In this document: positions 38,435 through 51,350 of the stretch, piece after piece
Numbering within the stretch: position 1 is the stretch's first letter
Layout of the letters: each line of letters starts with the position of its first letter
Origin: Pyruvatibacter mobilis
GTDB lineage: Bacteria; Pseudomonadota; Alphaproteobacteria; CGMCC-115125
Length of the DNA: 64,000 bases
Assembly: GCF_012848855.1 (NCBI RefSeq)
Contig: NZ_CP051630.1
Location: 413,501 to 477,500, forward strand
Direction of reading: 5' to 3'
The notes under the pieces: generated by a model
Told to the model about the DNA's origin: nothing
The model's input: the letters and a program-made list of their open reading frames with translations, nothing else
The model's database searches: none
Translations under genes and position numbers: made by a program

Positions 38435-39377
38435 TGTCCGTGTCCTGGGGTGCGGGCCCGGCTGCGTGCTTGGGCGCACGGCGGAGTTCGGCCACGGCGA
38501 TGCCGGCCAGGATGAGGACGAGGCCCGCGAACGCCCACATGTTGGGGCTTTCATCAAGCAGCACGATGCCGGCAATGAGGGCCACCGGCGGCACCAGGTA
38601 ATTGGTGATCGACATGAAGGTGGGACCTGCCTCGTCGATCAGGCGGAAATAGATCACCGTGGCGAGGCCGCTGGCAAAGATGCCGGTGCCGACGACGCCG
38701 AAGATGGGCCACCAGCCGGGCAGGGCATCAAGCGACGGCGCCTCGTGGAGGGGCATCAGCGACAGGGCCAGCGGAAAGGCGATGAGGCAGGACAGGCCGT
38801 TGACCATCATGGCCCGCTGCCAGACATCCATCTGCGGCATGTTGCGGGCGATGATGGCGTTTGCCGCGAACATGACCGCGCCCAGCAGGATCGCCAGCTG
38901 GGACAGGATCTCGATGTCACTGACGCCGACATCAAGGAGCGCTTCGGGGCCGACAATGAGGGCCACGCCGCTGAGACCGATAACGAAGCCCGCGAGGCGG
39001 CGCGGCGTCATGCGTTCGCCGGGCACGAAGACATGGGCAAGGGCCAGGGTCATCAGCGGCATGGTGGTGACGAGGATCGAGGCGAGACCGGATTCAACCT
39101 CCTGCTGTCCCCAGCTGATGACATAGAAGGGCGCCATGTCGCCCATGATGGCGAGGGCGATGAGCCACAGCCACATGCGGCGCGGGATGGGCGCGATACG
39201 GCCGAAGGCAAAGGCCAGCGGGATCAGCACCAGCGTGGCGACAAGCTGGCGGAATACCACCACCCATTGCGGCGCAAAGCCTTCAAGGGCGATGGCCGTG
39301 AAGGTGAAGCCCGACGCCCAGCACAAGGTAAGCAGGCCGAGATCGACCCAGGCAGCGGTGCTGCGGGGGGCGCTCAA
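38427..39377 (-). CDS. EamA/DMT-family transporter
   Basis: A 316-residue inner-membrane protein with about ten transmembrane helices in two EamA repeats (L-G-L-L-T-L-C-W-A-S-G-F-T-F and a second half from about residue 165). It exports small metabolites in the drug/metabolite superfamily; substrate unknown. The start is given as TTG 39377 because no ATG or GTG precedes the first helix in frame, and no clear ribosome-binding site is visible, so the start is uncertain. Convergent with the LysE gene. Confidence 0.85.
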   Translation of the reverse strand: MSAPRSTAAWVDLGLLTLCWASGFTFTAIALEGFAPQWVVVFRQLVATLVLIPLAFAFGRIAPIPRRMWLWLIALAIMGDMAPFYVISWGQQEVESGLASILVTTMPLMTLALAHVFVPGERMTPRRLAGFVIGLSGVALIVGPEALLDVGVSDIEILSQLAILLGAVMFAANAIIARNMPQMDVWQRAMMVNGLSCLIAFPLALSLMPLHEAPSLDALPGWWPIFGVVGTGIFASGLATVIYFRLIDEAGPTFMSITNYLVPPVALIAGIVLLDESPNMWAFAGLVLILAGIAVAELRRAPKHAAGPAPQDTDIS

Positions 39378-39508
39378 GGTGAGACCGCCGGGCGGTGCGG
39401 GCAGCGATATGCGGGCCGTTGAAGCATGGGCGCGATGTCGCGCGCGCAGCGGGTCAAGTCAACCGCGCAAAAGATCAAATCATCTTGCTGCCAGTGACGG
39501 CATGCTCC

Positions 39509-41080
39509 TCAAGCAGGGCCGACGCGGGGTAGGCGTTCATCCGGCTCCTGTGGCCATTCATCCAGCAGGGCGGTCATCAATTCCTTGCGGATGGCGGCGC
39601 AGGCGGGGTCATCCCAGCGGTTGATACGCTGCAAGGGGTCGTCCTCAAGATCGTAGAGCTCGCCCTCGGTGCCGTCATAGATGGAGCCGGGCCGGTAGGC
39701 AGTCAGCACATGGGTGCGGGTGCTGATAGTGCGCAGGGCGAGGGTGTGTTCGGCCTTGTCCCGGTCACCGGAATTGCGGTGCACGCTGTCCCAGCCGGTG
39801 AGCACGGTCTCGCGTGACTGGTCGTCCGCTTCGGCGGAGGATGCCGGAAGGGGGGCACCCTCCATCCATTCCGGCACGTCGAGGCCTGCCAGGGCACAGA
39901 AGGTGGGGGCGAGGTCCACATGGCCCACGGGATTGGGCACCGCGCGGGGAGTGCCGGCTTCCGGGCCGGTGTCGTGGTCGGGGGCCGGGCGCCAGAGGAA
40001 GGGCAGGCGCATGAGGGCGTCCACATGAAAGGCGCCCTTGAACATGAGGCCGAAATCGCCCTGCATCTCGCCGTGATCGGTGGTGAAGAAGATGTCCGTG
40101 TCGCCGTCCCAGCCACGGGCGCTGATGTGATCGAAGACGCGGCCGCAGGCCTCGTCGATCAGCTCGTTTTCGATGTGGTTCATGGCGTTGATCTCGCGCA
40201 CCTGATCGTCGGTGAGATCGCAGGGGCGGAAATTGGGCGGGAACTCGAAATTGGTCCGCAGGCTGCCGTCCCAGGCGCCTTGCCAGTGGCGGGGTTTACG
40301 CTCAAGCAGTTCGGCGCGTTCCTCGTGGCTGCCTGCGTAGAGTTCGGGCAGGTCGAGGTCGCGCCAGTCAACGCGGCCGAGTTCGGATGCGGGCGGATCC
40401 CAGGGGTGGTGCGGATCGGGGAAGCTCATCCAGATGAACCAGTCTTCTTCCGTATCCAGACTATCAAGGAAGGCGATGACGCGGTCGGCCACCCAGTCGG
40501 TGTGGTAGAGCTCGCGCGGCATGTCGTTGACCCAGCACTGGATGGCACCGGTATCCGCGCCGCCGATATGGTTCTGCTGCCCGGTCTCGGACACGATGGG
40601 GTAGAAGCCGCCTATCTGATCCTTGTGCTCTTTCTGCATCCATTGGTCGTAGTGGAAGTTGCCGGTCATGAAGTGGTTGGCCAGTTCCATGCGGTCAAAA
40701 CCGCGATGGGGACCGGTTTCGCCGCGGCGGGCCATCTCGTTTTCATAGAAGCCGGGCGGTGCCATCCAGGGTTCGAAATGGGCCTTGCCGATCAGGGCGG
40801 TCTTGTAACCGGCGGTGCCCAGCACATGGGCGACGGAAGGCGCGTCTTCCGGCAGGGCGACACCATTCATCCAGACACCATGGGAGGCCGGGTATTGGCC
40901 GGTGACGATGGTGGCGCGGGCGGGCATGCAGACCACCGACTGGTTGTGTGCCCGGGTGAAGTTGATGCCCGACTGCGCCAGCGCATCAAGTCGCGGGGTG
41001 CGCGCGACCTTGCCGCCGGTGCAGCCCAGCGCGTCGTAGCGCATCTGGTCGGTGGTGATGAGAAGGATCTTGCGTCCCAT
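39509..41080 (-). CDS. Sulfatase (formylglycine type)
   Basis: A 523-residue alkaline-phosphatase-fold hydrolase without an obvious signal peptide. Metal-site I-T-T-D-Q-M-R-Y-D is at 8-16, the sulfatase signature C51-M-P-A-R55 would have Cys51 oxidised to formylglycine, and I-F-F-T-T-D-H-G-E-M-Q-G supplies further metal ligands. The substrate cannot be told; a soluble alkyl or carbohydrate sulfate ester, or a phosphonate ester, is possible. No formylglycine-generating enzyme is in the window. Start ATG 41080 has GGAGA upstream; the longer frame to 41185 lacks support. Confidence 0.88.
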   Translation of the reverse strand: MGRKILLITTDQMRYDALGCTGGKVARTPRLDALAQSGINFTRAHNQSVVCMPARATIVTGQYPASHGVWMNGVALPEDAPSVAHVLGTAGYKTALIGKAHFEPWMAPPGFYENEMARRGETGPHRGFDRMELANHFMTGNFHYDQWMQKEHKDQIGGFYPIVSETGQQNHIGGADTGAIQCWVNDMPRELYHTDWVADRVIAFLDSLDTEEDWFIWMSFPDPHHPWDPPASELGRVDWRDLDLPELYAGSHEERAELLERKPRHWQGAWDGSLRTNFEFPPNFRPCDLTDDQVREINAMNHIENELIDEACGRVFDHISARGWDGDTDIFFTTDHGEMQGDFGLMFKGAFHVDALMRLPFLWRPAPDHDTGPEAGTPRAVPNPVGHVDLAPTFCALAGLDVPEWMEGAPLPASSAEADDQSRETVLTGWDSVHRNSGDRDKAEHTLALRTISTRTHVLTAYRPGSIYDGTEGELYDLEDDPLQRINRWDDPACAAIRKELMTALLDEWPQEPDERLPRVGPA

Positions 41081-41283
41081 CCGGTGGTATCTCCCTGGAA
41101 GCGTGTGCTGGGGCCACCCGCGTTGCGGGCGGCCGGGCTCTTGTTGGTTTTCCGGGAGAATGGCGCATGCCACCGAAGGAAACAATGCGTGTCATTAATT
41201 TGATGTCGATGGAAAAAGCCCGCGGTCGCTTGGGGCGGCCGCGGGCTGGTCTTGTCAGGTCGGTGGCCTCAGGGGCCCGCGGG

Positions 41284-41778
41284 TCAGGCGGCCTTCTTGT
41301 TGATGCCGCCCATGGCGAGTTCGCTCATGGTGAGGTCGCCGGAGCGGGTTTCCTTGAGGCAGTCCTCGAGGGCGCGGGCTTCTTCGTCATGGCCCAGACG
41401 CTTGGCGAAGGTCTTGACGCAGCCATAGCCGGCAAGCGCGTAGTGCACCATGCGCTGATACTGGGTGATGATGACGGCGTCCTGCACCTCGTCATTGGTG
41501 AAGTCGGCATCCAGGGCGTGGGCCTGGGCTTCCTTCACGATGCCTTCCATGCCCTTGCAGAACTCGGCAGTGGGGGACTCGCCGTGACCCTTGATCATGG
41601 CGTCGAGGGCGGTCATGCCGTTTTCGATGCCGATAACACCGGCTTCGAGGGCTTTCTGAAGTTCAGGATCCTTGGCGGCGGCGGCGAGCTTCTGGGTGGT
41701 AAGCCGCGCCTGCTTGTTGGCGCTGTAGAGGTCCTGCAGCTGGTGGATATAGACGTCCTTGAGGCTGGCAAAAGCCAT
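41284..41778 (-). CDS. YciE/DUF892 ferritin-like protein
   Basis: A 164-residue all-helical protein of the DUF892 family (L-K-D-V-Y-I-H-Q-L-Q-D-L-Y-S-A at the start; E-x-x-H-like helices follow). The family adopts a ferritin-like four-helix bundle and is often stress-induced. ATG 41778 has an excellent AAGGAG. It is transcribed divergently from serC, with no evident functional link to serine synthesis. Confidence 0.82.
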   Translation of the reverse strand: MAFASLKDVYIHQLQDLYSANKQARLTTQKLAAAAKDPELQKALEAGVIGIENGMTALDAMIKGHGESPTAEFCKGMEGIVKEAQAHALDADFTNDEVQDAVIITQYQRMVHYALAGYGCVKTFAKRLGHDEEARALEDCLKETRSGDLTMSELAMGGINKKAA

Positions 41779-41927
41779 GATGTGCTCCTTCCGGTTGGTG
41801 TGAGCCTGGGGGAGTAACCGGGGGCGGGCGGACATGTTCCGACGGGCAGGCAGTTAACGGCCCGGTAGGCACGGCAAAAGCTTCATTTGACCTTTGAGGG
41901 GGGCTCGCCTATGTACGGCGCGGGCCA

Positions 41928-41964
41928 CGCTTCCCCAACGAAGCGCGACCCTCTGCAAGGAGGG
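41928..41964 (+). promoter_or_regulatory. serC-type RNA motif (tandem hairpins over the RBS)
   Basis: Two adjacent hairpins just before serC: CGCTTC/GAAGCG at 41928-41933 and 41940-41945, and CCCTC/GAGGG at 41949-41953 and 41960-41964. The second buries the GGAGGG ribosome-binding site ten bases before the ATG. This matches the description of the alphaproteobacterial serC leader motif (tandem hairpins near the serC start), a candidate cis-regulatory RNA. Confidence 0.7.
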
Positions 41965-41973
41965 AGATACACC

Positions 41974-43167
41974 ATGGCAGATACTACCAATGGCGGCGCG
42001 CCTGCAGCGGCAGCGGCCAACAAGCCGGGCATTCGTCCGGCAAACCCGAATTTCTCGTCCGGCCCCTGCGCAAAGCGCCCCGGCTGGACCCTTTCCAACC
42101 TCGAAGATGCATGCCTCGGGCGCTCGCACCGGTCCAAGCCGGGCAAGGCCAAGCTCGCTTACGCGATCGAGCTGACGCGCGAGGTGCTGGGCATTCCCGA
42201 CGACTACAAGATCGGCATCGTGCCGGCGTCCGATACGGGTGCTGTCGAGATGGCCATGTGGTCGCTGCTGGGCGCGCGTCCGGTGGACATGCTGGCGTGG
42301 GAAAGCTTCGGCTCCGGCTGGGTGACGGATGTCATCAAGCAGCTGAAGCTGGACGATGCCCGCAAGATCGAGGCGGGCTACGGCGAGCTGCCGGATCTGA
42401 GCCAGGTCGACCCCACGCATGATGTCGTCTTCACCTGGAACGGCACCACCTCCGGTGTGCGTGTGCCGAACGCGGACTGGATTGCCGCTGACCGGGAAGG
42501 CCTCACCATCTGTGACGCAACCTCTGCGGCCTTCGCGCAGGATCTCGACTGGGCCAAGCTCGATGTCGTGACCTATTCCTGGCAGAAGGTGCTGGGCGGC
42601 GAAGCGGCGCACGGCATGCTGATCCTGAGCCCGCGGGCGGTGGAACGGCTTGAGAGCTACACCCCTGCCTGGCCGATGCCGAAGATCTTCCGCCTCACCA
42701 AGGGCGGCAAGCTGATCGACGGCATCTTCAAGGGCGAGACCATCAACACGCCGTCCATGCTGTGTGTCGAGGACTATATCGATGCGCTGGAATGGTCGAA
42801 GTCGATCGGCGGTCTGAAGGGCCTGATGGCCCGCGCCGACGCCAACATGGCTGCTCTCACCAAGTGGGTGGAAGAAACCCCGTGGGTGGATTTCCTCTGC
42901 AAGGATGTGGCGAACCGCTCCAACACGTCGGTGTGCCTGACCATCGTGGATGAGGCGCTGACGGAAGAGCAGCAGGCGGCAGCATCGAAGAAGCTGGCAA
43001 GCCTGCTGGACGCAGAAGGCGTTGCCTACGACATCGGCGCCTATCGCGACGCGCCGGCGGGCCTGCGTATCTGGGCCGGTGCCACCATCGAAGTGGCTGA
43101 CATGCAGGCGCTGCTGCCGTGGCTCGACTGGGCCTATGCGGAAGCCAAGCAGGCCGAAGCAGCCTAG
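41974..43167 (+). CDS. serC: Phosphoserine aminotransferase (alphaproteobacterial type)
   Basis: A 397-residue PLP enzyme making O-phosphoserine from phosphohydroxypyruvate and glutamate. The PLP lysine is K205 in [10 protein letters not shown], and [12 protein letters not shown] is the N-terminal motif of the long variant common in Alphaproteobacteria. A 20-residue Ala/Asn-rich N-terminal tail precedes it. The ATG at 41974 follows AAGGAGGG inside the leader hairpin. serA follows after 95 bases. Confidence 0.95.
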   Translation: MADTTNGGAPAAAAANKPGIRPANPNFSSGPCAKRPGWTLSNLEDACLGRSHRSKPGKAKLAYAIELTREVLGIPDDYKIGIVPASDTGAVEMAMWSLLGARPVDMLAWESFGSGWVTDVIKQLKLDDARKIEAGYGELPDLSQVDPTHDVVFTWNGTTSGVRVPNADWIAADREGLTICDATSAAFAQDLDWAKLDVVTYSWQKVLGGEAAHGMLILSPRAVERLESYTPAWPMPKIFRLTKGGKLIDGIFKGETINTPSMLCVEDYIDALEWSKSIGGLKGLMARADANMAALTKWVEETPWVDFLCKDVANRSNTSVCLTIVDEALTEEQQAAASKKLASLLDAEGVAYDIGAYRDAPAGLRIWAGATIEVADMQALLPWLDWAYAEAKQAEAA

Positions 43168-43262
43168 GCGCCAAGAGACATGACGCAGGCGGGCAGGGAT
43201 GCCTGGCCGCCTGCCGCTCACCCTGATCCCGACATAGCAATTCACCTTCGAGGAGTTTCCCC

Positions 43263-44840
43263 ATGCCCAAGGTGCTGATTTCCGACAAGCTGTCTCCCGC
43301 CGCCGTGGAGATTTTCAAGAACCGTGGTCTCGACGTGGACTTCAAGCCGGGCCTCGACAAGGACGAGCTTCTGTCCATCATCGGCCAGTATGACGGCCTC
43401 GCCATCCGCTCTGCCACCAAGGTGACGGCGGATGTGCTGGAGAAGGCGGACAACCTCAAGGTCGTCGGCCGCGCCGGCATCGGTGTCGACAATGTCGATA
43501 TTCCGGCTGCGACCGCCAAGGGCGTGATCGTGATGAATACGCCGTTCGGCAATTCCATCACCACAGCCGAGCATGCCATCTCCATGATGATGGCGCTGGC
43601 ACGGCAGATCCCGCAGGCCAATGCGTCCACCCATGAAGGCAAGTGGGAAAAATCCAAGTTCATGGGCGTTGAGCTGACGGCCAAGACGCTGGGCGTCATC
43701 GGCTGCGGCAATATCGGCTCCATCGTGTGCGACCGGGCGCTGGGTCTGCGCATGAAGGTGGTGGGCTATGACCCGTTCCTGACGCCGGAGCGCGCCAAGG
43801 AGATGGGCATCGAGAAGGTGGAACTGGACGAGCTGTTCAAGCGCGCCGACATCATCACCCTGCACACGCCGCTGACCGACGCCACGCGCAACATCATCGA
43901 CGCGGCTGCGATCGAGAAGATGAAGGACGGCGTGCGCATCGTGAACTGCGCCCGCGGCGGCCTGATCGTCGAAGCAGACCTCAAGGCAGCGCTTGAAAGC
44001 GGCAAGGTGGCCGGTGCCGCGCTTGACGTGTTCGAGGAAGAGCCCGCCAAGGAGAACGCGCTGTTCGGTCTCGACAACCTGATCGCGACGCCGCATCTGG
44101 GAGCCTCGACGTCTGAGGCGCAGGAGAATGTGGCGCTGCAGGTGGCGGAGCAGATGTCCGACTATCTTCTGGATGGCGCCATCACCAATGCGATCAACGT
44201 GCCGTCGGTGTCTGCCGAGGACGCGCAGAAGCTGGGCCCGTGGATCACCCTGTCCGAACAGCTCGGCCTGTTTGCCGGCCAGCTGACCGAGACGGGCATC
44301 GAGGAGGTGACCATCGAGTTCGTGGGCGACGCTGCCGAGCTCAACACCAAGCCGCTCGTCAACTCCATGCTGATGGGGCTGATGAAGCCGATGCTGACTG
44401 ACGTCAACATGGTGTCCGCGCCTGCCATCGTGAAGGAACGCGGCATCAAGGTGAACGAGACCAAGAAGGGCCAGCATGGCGCCTATGAGGGCTACATCAT
44501 GCTGTCCGTCACCACCGAGCGTCAGACGCGCTCCGTTGGCGGCACGGTGTTCGGCGATGGCAGCCCGCGCATCATCCAGGTGAAGGGCATCGGCATGGAA
44601 GCCGCCCTGACGCGCGACATGCTGTATGTCACCAATGACGACAAGCCGGGCTTCATCGGCGGCCTCGGCACGGTGCTGGCGGATGCGGGCATCAACATCG
44701 CCTCGTTCAATCTCGGCCGCGTGGCGCCGGGCGGCGACGCCATTGCGCTGATCGACGTGGACCAGGAAGTGTGTGCCGAGACCCTGAAGAAGGTTATGGC
44801 GCTGCCGAATGTGAAGCAGGCCAAGGCGCTGAAGTTCTGA
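43263..44840 (+). CDS. serA: D-3-phosphoglycerate dehydrogenase
   Basis: A 525-residue enzyme oxidising 3-phosphoglycerate at the start of serine synthesis. The NAD motif G-V-I-G-C-G-N-I-G is near residue 150, the catalytic Arg/Glu/His lie in N-C-A-R-G-G, E-E-P-A and P-H-L-G-A-S-T, and the long form has an intervening domain and a C-terminal ACT domain (N-D-D-K-P-G-F-I-G-G-L-G-T-V-L, about 455-525), the usual site for serine feedback. It ends with a strong terminator. 3-phosphoglycerate comes from the Pgk encoded in this window. Confidence 0.96.
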   Translation: MPKVLISDKLSPAAVEIFKNRGLDVDFKPGLDKDELLSIIGQYDGLAIRSATKVTADVLEKADNLKVVGRAGIGVDNVDIPAATAKGVIVMNTPFGNSITTAEHAISMMMALARQIPQANASTHEGKWEKSKFMGVELTAKTLGVIGCGNIGSIVCDRALGLRMKVVGYDPFLTPERAKEMGIEKVELDELFKRADIITLHTPLTDATRNIIDAAAIEKMKDGVRIVNCARGGLIVEADLKAALESGKVAGAALDVFEEEPAKENALFGLDNLIATPHLGASTSEAQENVALQVAEQMSDYLLDGAITNAINVPSVSAEDAQKLGPWITLSEQLGLFAGQLTETGIEEVTIEFVGDAAELNTKPLVNSMLMGLMKPMLTDVNMVSAPAIVKERGIKVNETKKGQHGAYEGYIMLSVTTERQTRSVGGTVFGDGSPRIIQVKGIGMEAALTRDMLYVTNDDKPGFIGGLGTVLADAGINIASFNLGRVAPGGDAIALIDVDQEVCAETLKKVMALPNVKQAKALKF

Positions 44841-44866
44841 TCGAACCGGCAAGCCAATCGACATCA

Positions 44867-44899
44867 GGGGGCGCGTGCGGGTGCACGCGCCCCCTTTTT
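44867..44899 (+). terminator. Strong intrinsic terminator after serA
   Basis: GGGGGCGCGTGC at 44867-44878 and its perfect complement at 44883-44894 enclose a four-base loop and are followed by TTTTT. It closes the serC-serA unit. Confidence 0.93.
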
Positions 44900-44937
44900 C
44901 GTGGGATTTGGGGGGCGTGCAGCGGTGCGCCCGTGAT

Positions 44938-44952
44938 ATGCACCTGGTGCAT
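44938..44952. promoter_or_regulatory. 15-bp palindrome abutting the purA promoter
   Basis: ATGCACC-T-GGTGCAT is a perfect inverted repeat about one central base. Its right edge touches the -35 hexamer of the predicted purA promoter. The shape and place suit a repressor or activator site; the binding protein is not known. Confidence 0.6.
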
Positions 44953-44980
44953 TTGAGATTGCAGCGGGACTCGCTATAGT
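44953..44980 (+). promoter_or_regulatory. purA: Predicted purA promoter
   Basis: TTGAGA at 44953-44958 and TATAGT at 44975-44980 are separated by 16 bases, a good housekeeping-sigma match. The -10 ends 36 bases before the purA ATG. Confidence 0.65.
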
Positions 44981-45016
44981 CCCGCCGCTTTCCGGACATT
45001 TACAGGATTACAAGCG

Positions 45017-46305
<1,289 letters not shown>

Positions 46306-46309
<4 letters not shown>

Positions 46310-47238
46310 TCATCACTACGCGATGACTTCAACAAGCTTGCCAACATGCTTCTGAGTGCTTCCGAGTCGGAAGTGGATCGCAGTAGCTGTGGTGATATTG
46401 TCAGTTGTGATGGTTGCTCTACGAACGACCTCGAAGACTTGTATAAGCCAATAAGATCTTTTTCTTCCTTTACGTCGGTCTGTGTAACCGAGCCATTCAT
46501 CTTCTTAATAGCTTCTGTCAGCTTGTTGGACAGTTCGACTTTTCTACGGGTACCGACCCTTTCAGAAAACTCGTGCTTCAGCCAATCATTGAGGATTGGC
46601 GCACCATCAAACATTATTCCGTAGTCTTGATCTCTGGTGACAATCATCACATGTGATTTGTTTGGGCAATTCTGCGCGCAGTGAATGATCCATTCCCAGT
46701 TTACGGCATCACCGATGGATGTGTCGTTCGCCTTCCGTGGCGGATAACCTAAGGAGAACCTCTTTCTTGCTAAGCTTCTAATCTGAAAACGTCGTTTGTC
46801 GGGGCGCCGCAGATTGTACGGACTGTCGTTGGAAAAAATTCGTTTGAGAGACTGATAAACAGGATCGTGTTTCGATGGGTCTCGCAATACTTTCTCGATC
46901 TTGTCTCTTACCTTCTTGAGCTGTTTCTCAGATTCAGTGGTAGCCTTCCTGTACATCTTGAAAGGCTGATAATCCGTGACTATTGGAGGCGCGTTTCTCT
47001 GCGGGCTTTTTGCAAGATTTTTAATGGCATCCTCATGTATGACTTTTTGTCTATTCCTGAGAAATTCCGCCCAGACTTGATCCAGAATGATGATTACGCC
47101 TTTATGTTGCTCTAATGCCTTGAGTTGTCGTTCAGCGCTTGGACCGCCGAGCCGGTAGAAATCTAGCAACACATTTGTGTCAATGAAGAACAGCCAATTT
47201 TCGGCTTTTGCTCGCTTTGCCATATCGAATGCAACCAT
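46306..47238 (-). CDS. PIN-like domain protein (DUF4935 type)
   Basis: A 310-residue protein that starts with a PIN nuclease-like domain: [12 protein letters not shown] (D20), W-A-E-F-L-R-N-R (E58), I-G-D-A-V-N-W (D177) and V-T-R-D-Q-D-Y (D203, D205) are candidate metal ligands. This pattern fits DUF4935 (PIN_8) proteins, presumed single-strand RNases. The gene is plainly AT-richer than its neighbours and uses many A/T-ending codons, a sign of transfer. It is not paired with an antitoxin here. Its stop overlaps the purA stop. Confidence 0.78.
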
Positions 47239-47285
47239 AGATGTATAGTAGGTGGTGCATTTCTAGGCCTAATGCAGATGGTTGT

Positions 47286-48371
47286 CTACTTCGCCACCAC
47301 CAGCGGGCCTGCTTCTACGCCGAGGGCGCGTAGCCGTTCCTGCCGGATGTCTTCGATGACCGGGGCGAGGACTTCCTCGTGGAAGCGGTCGCAGCCGATG
47401 CAGAGGTTCTGGTAGTCGTTGCCCTTGGGGTCTTTGGTCTTTGACTTTTCATAAAAGGTGCCGACGTCCCAGCCGTGGCTGAGGCCCATGCGTTCCGGGT
47501 GGCCCATATTGATGGCTTCAAAGGCGGGGTGGCCGACGAGACTGTCGAGGATGTCGGTCAGCTTTTCTTCGGTGACATTGCCGATGGGGGCCTTGGTCTT
47601 GAGGCAGCAGGGGAAGACGTCGCCTGTGGGGTCGATGGAGACTTCGGAGCCCGCATAGCGGTGGTTGAGGAAGCCCAAGCCGCCGGACCAGGCGTTGCAG
47701 AAGTTGTCCTTCAGGGTGGCGCGGCTGAGGCCGTTGTCCCAGGCGCGGCCGCGGGGCCAGATCTTGCCGATCCAAGCGTCTTCGGTAGCGCCGAAAAAGA
47801 GATAGGTCGGCCCGTCATTCTTCTGCCATTCGCCGAAACCTGTGCGGGCTGAATGCTCCGTATAGCCCGTTTTTTCGAACATCGTGTGCAGCTTGTCGAT
47901 CAGCGGCTTGCGCTTGTCGCCTTCCATGCCGACGTGGAAATCATCCATGCCGGAAATGGCGATCATGCGGATGCCGCGCTCGCGGAGGTCTTCCAGTATC
48001 TGTTCGGTAACGAGGTCGCCGGTGGTCTGGATCGAGATATCAACGCCGCCCTGGTTGCGGTATCTGGCGTTCAGCGCCTCCAGCACCGGGTAAAGCACGC
48101 GCTCGCGGACGGGGTCGAGCAGCACCTCGCCGCCGGCCATGATGATGCGGCCGCGGCGCTCCTTGAAGCCCGCTTCGCTGTCATCGGGCGCGGACGTGTC
48201 GAGATAGGTCATCCGCTCGGGCAGGTTGGCGATGATCCGGGGGAAAGCGTCCTCCGCCTCGCGCACCACGGCCTCCAGCGCGCCGCGCACATAGGGGCGG
48301 AAGCGGTCCTCATAGCAGTGGGTGCATTTGCGGTGGCAGGCCCAGTTGAGGACCCAGTAGATCGATTCCAT
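47286..48371 (-). CDS. Radical SAM protein with SPASM-like C-terminus
   Basis: A 361-residue iron-sulfur enzyme. The radical SAM cluster cysteines are C12, C16 and C19 in C-H-R-K-C-T-H-C, very close to the N-terminus. A G-G-E motif (M-A-G-G-E-V-L-L-D-P) follows near 90. The C-terminal region has C-C-L-K-T and C-I-G-C pairs that could hold an auxiliary cluster as in SPASM enzymes. Substrate unknown; SPASM proteins often modify peptides, but no precursor peptide gene is evident next to it. The start at 48371 is chosen because the longer frame to 48689 would run across the thiC riboswitch on the other strand. Confidence 0.82.
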   Translation of the reverse strand: MESIYWVLNWACHRKCTHCYEDRFRPYVRGALEAVVREAEDAFPRIIANLPERMTYLDTSAPDDSEAGFKERRGRIIMAGGEVLLDPVRERVLYPVLEALNARYRNQGGVDISIQTTGDLVTEQILEDLRERGIRMIAISGMDDFHVGMEGDKRKPLIDKLHTMFEKTGYTEHSARTGFGEWQKNDGPTYLFFGATEDAWIGKIWPRGRAWDNGLSRATLKDNFCNAWSGGLGFLNHRYAGSEVSIDPTGDVFPCCLKTKAPIGNVTEEKLTDILDSLVGHPAFEAINMGHPERMGLSHGWDVGTFYEKSKTKDPKGNDYQNLCIGCDRFHEEVLAPVIEDIRQERLRALGVEAGPLVVAK

Positions 48372-48490
48372 GGCGCGTCCGGAAAGTGAACCAGTCCAGT
48401 CCGCAGCATGTGCGGGCGGTGGCGGGGGGTCAAATAACGGGTGGGTGAGGGGTTTTCGCGGGGGGCAAACGGAGTCACACTGCGGGCGTT

Positions 48491-50593
<2,103 letters not shown>

Positions 50594-50596
50594 GGG

Positions 50597-51337
50597 CTAA
50601 AAGAGTTCTTGCTGTGCCATTTCATCGACCCGGAGAACGCCTACAAGAAGCCATTGATCACTTCTCTTGCTATGCGTTCCTAGTGCGAAGGCTATGCCCC
50701 GCGACGCGTATTCGTTCTCATACGTTTGCTTGAGCGACTGCAGCGCTGCAGCTTCTCCGTAGGCCTTGCGTCTCCTGAAGAATGCGGCTGACGTCTCCCA
50801 ATCATCACATGTATGGGTATGTGTTTTGCCGTCGGGACTTTGCCATTTGAAACAAAACTCGAATGGACATGGTTCGACCGGTTTGACGTCGTTGTTATCG
50901 AACATGGAAAGCTGGTTTGCGAGGGCGGCGTGACGGATGCGCTCCTGCGCAATTGTTGTGCTGCTCTTCCTGCTCCAACTCAAATTTACATCAGCTGGTC
51001 TGATGAGCGTAAGGGACTCTCCGCGCGACGCAGCTTCTTCCGTACTTTCTCGAAACAAGGGCGCGACAAACCGTGCTCTCTCGTTGGGTGTAAGCTTGCC
51101 GACGACTCTGATCGACTCGGGAATTGCTTTCTGGCTTTCTTTCCTCCGATCATCCGAAGGAGGTACGTATGAGTACTTTATCCAAGACCAGCGTGCGAAC
51201 CTTTGATCATCTTGGAGTATTCGGTACGGAACCGGGTATTGCCGTCTCCACTTACGGTCCAACCCAACGCCGGCACAGCAAACCGTCTCAAAGTAGCGGC
51301 TGCTTCTATGTGGGAGCGCTTTAACTAGCACTACCAC
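50597..51337 (-). CDS. Conserved protein of unknown function paired with DUF488
   Basis: A protein of about 246 residues, not recognised as a named domain. Its N-terminus, V-V-L-V-K-A-L-P-H-R-S-S-R-Y-F-E-T-V-C-C-A-G-V with R-R-Q-Y-P-V-P-Y-R at 31-39 and W-S-W-I-K-Y near 50, resembles a widespread family that I recall as often adjacent to DUF488 genes. The middle is charged; C157, C162 and C177 are scattered. The start is set at GTG 51337, just after the DUF488 stop; a TTG at 51418 would overlap DUF488 by 68 bases. Base composition is AT-richer than the chromosome around it. Confidence 0.6.
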   Translation of the reverse strand: MVVLVKALPHRSSRYFETVCCAGVGLDRKWRRQYPVPYRILQDDQRFARWSWIKYSYVPPSDDRRKESQKAIPESIRVVGKLTPNERARFVAPLFRESTEEAASRGESLTLIRPADVNLSWSRKSSTTIAQERIRHAALANQLSMFDNNDVKPVEPCPFEFCFKWQSPDGKTHTHTCDDWETSAAFFRRRKAYGEAAALQSLKQTYENEYASRGIAFALGTHSKRSDQWLLVGVLRVDEMAQQELF

Positions 51338-51350
51338 ATGATCATTGCTC

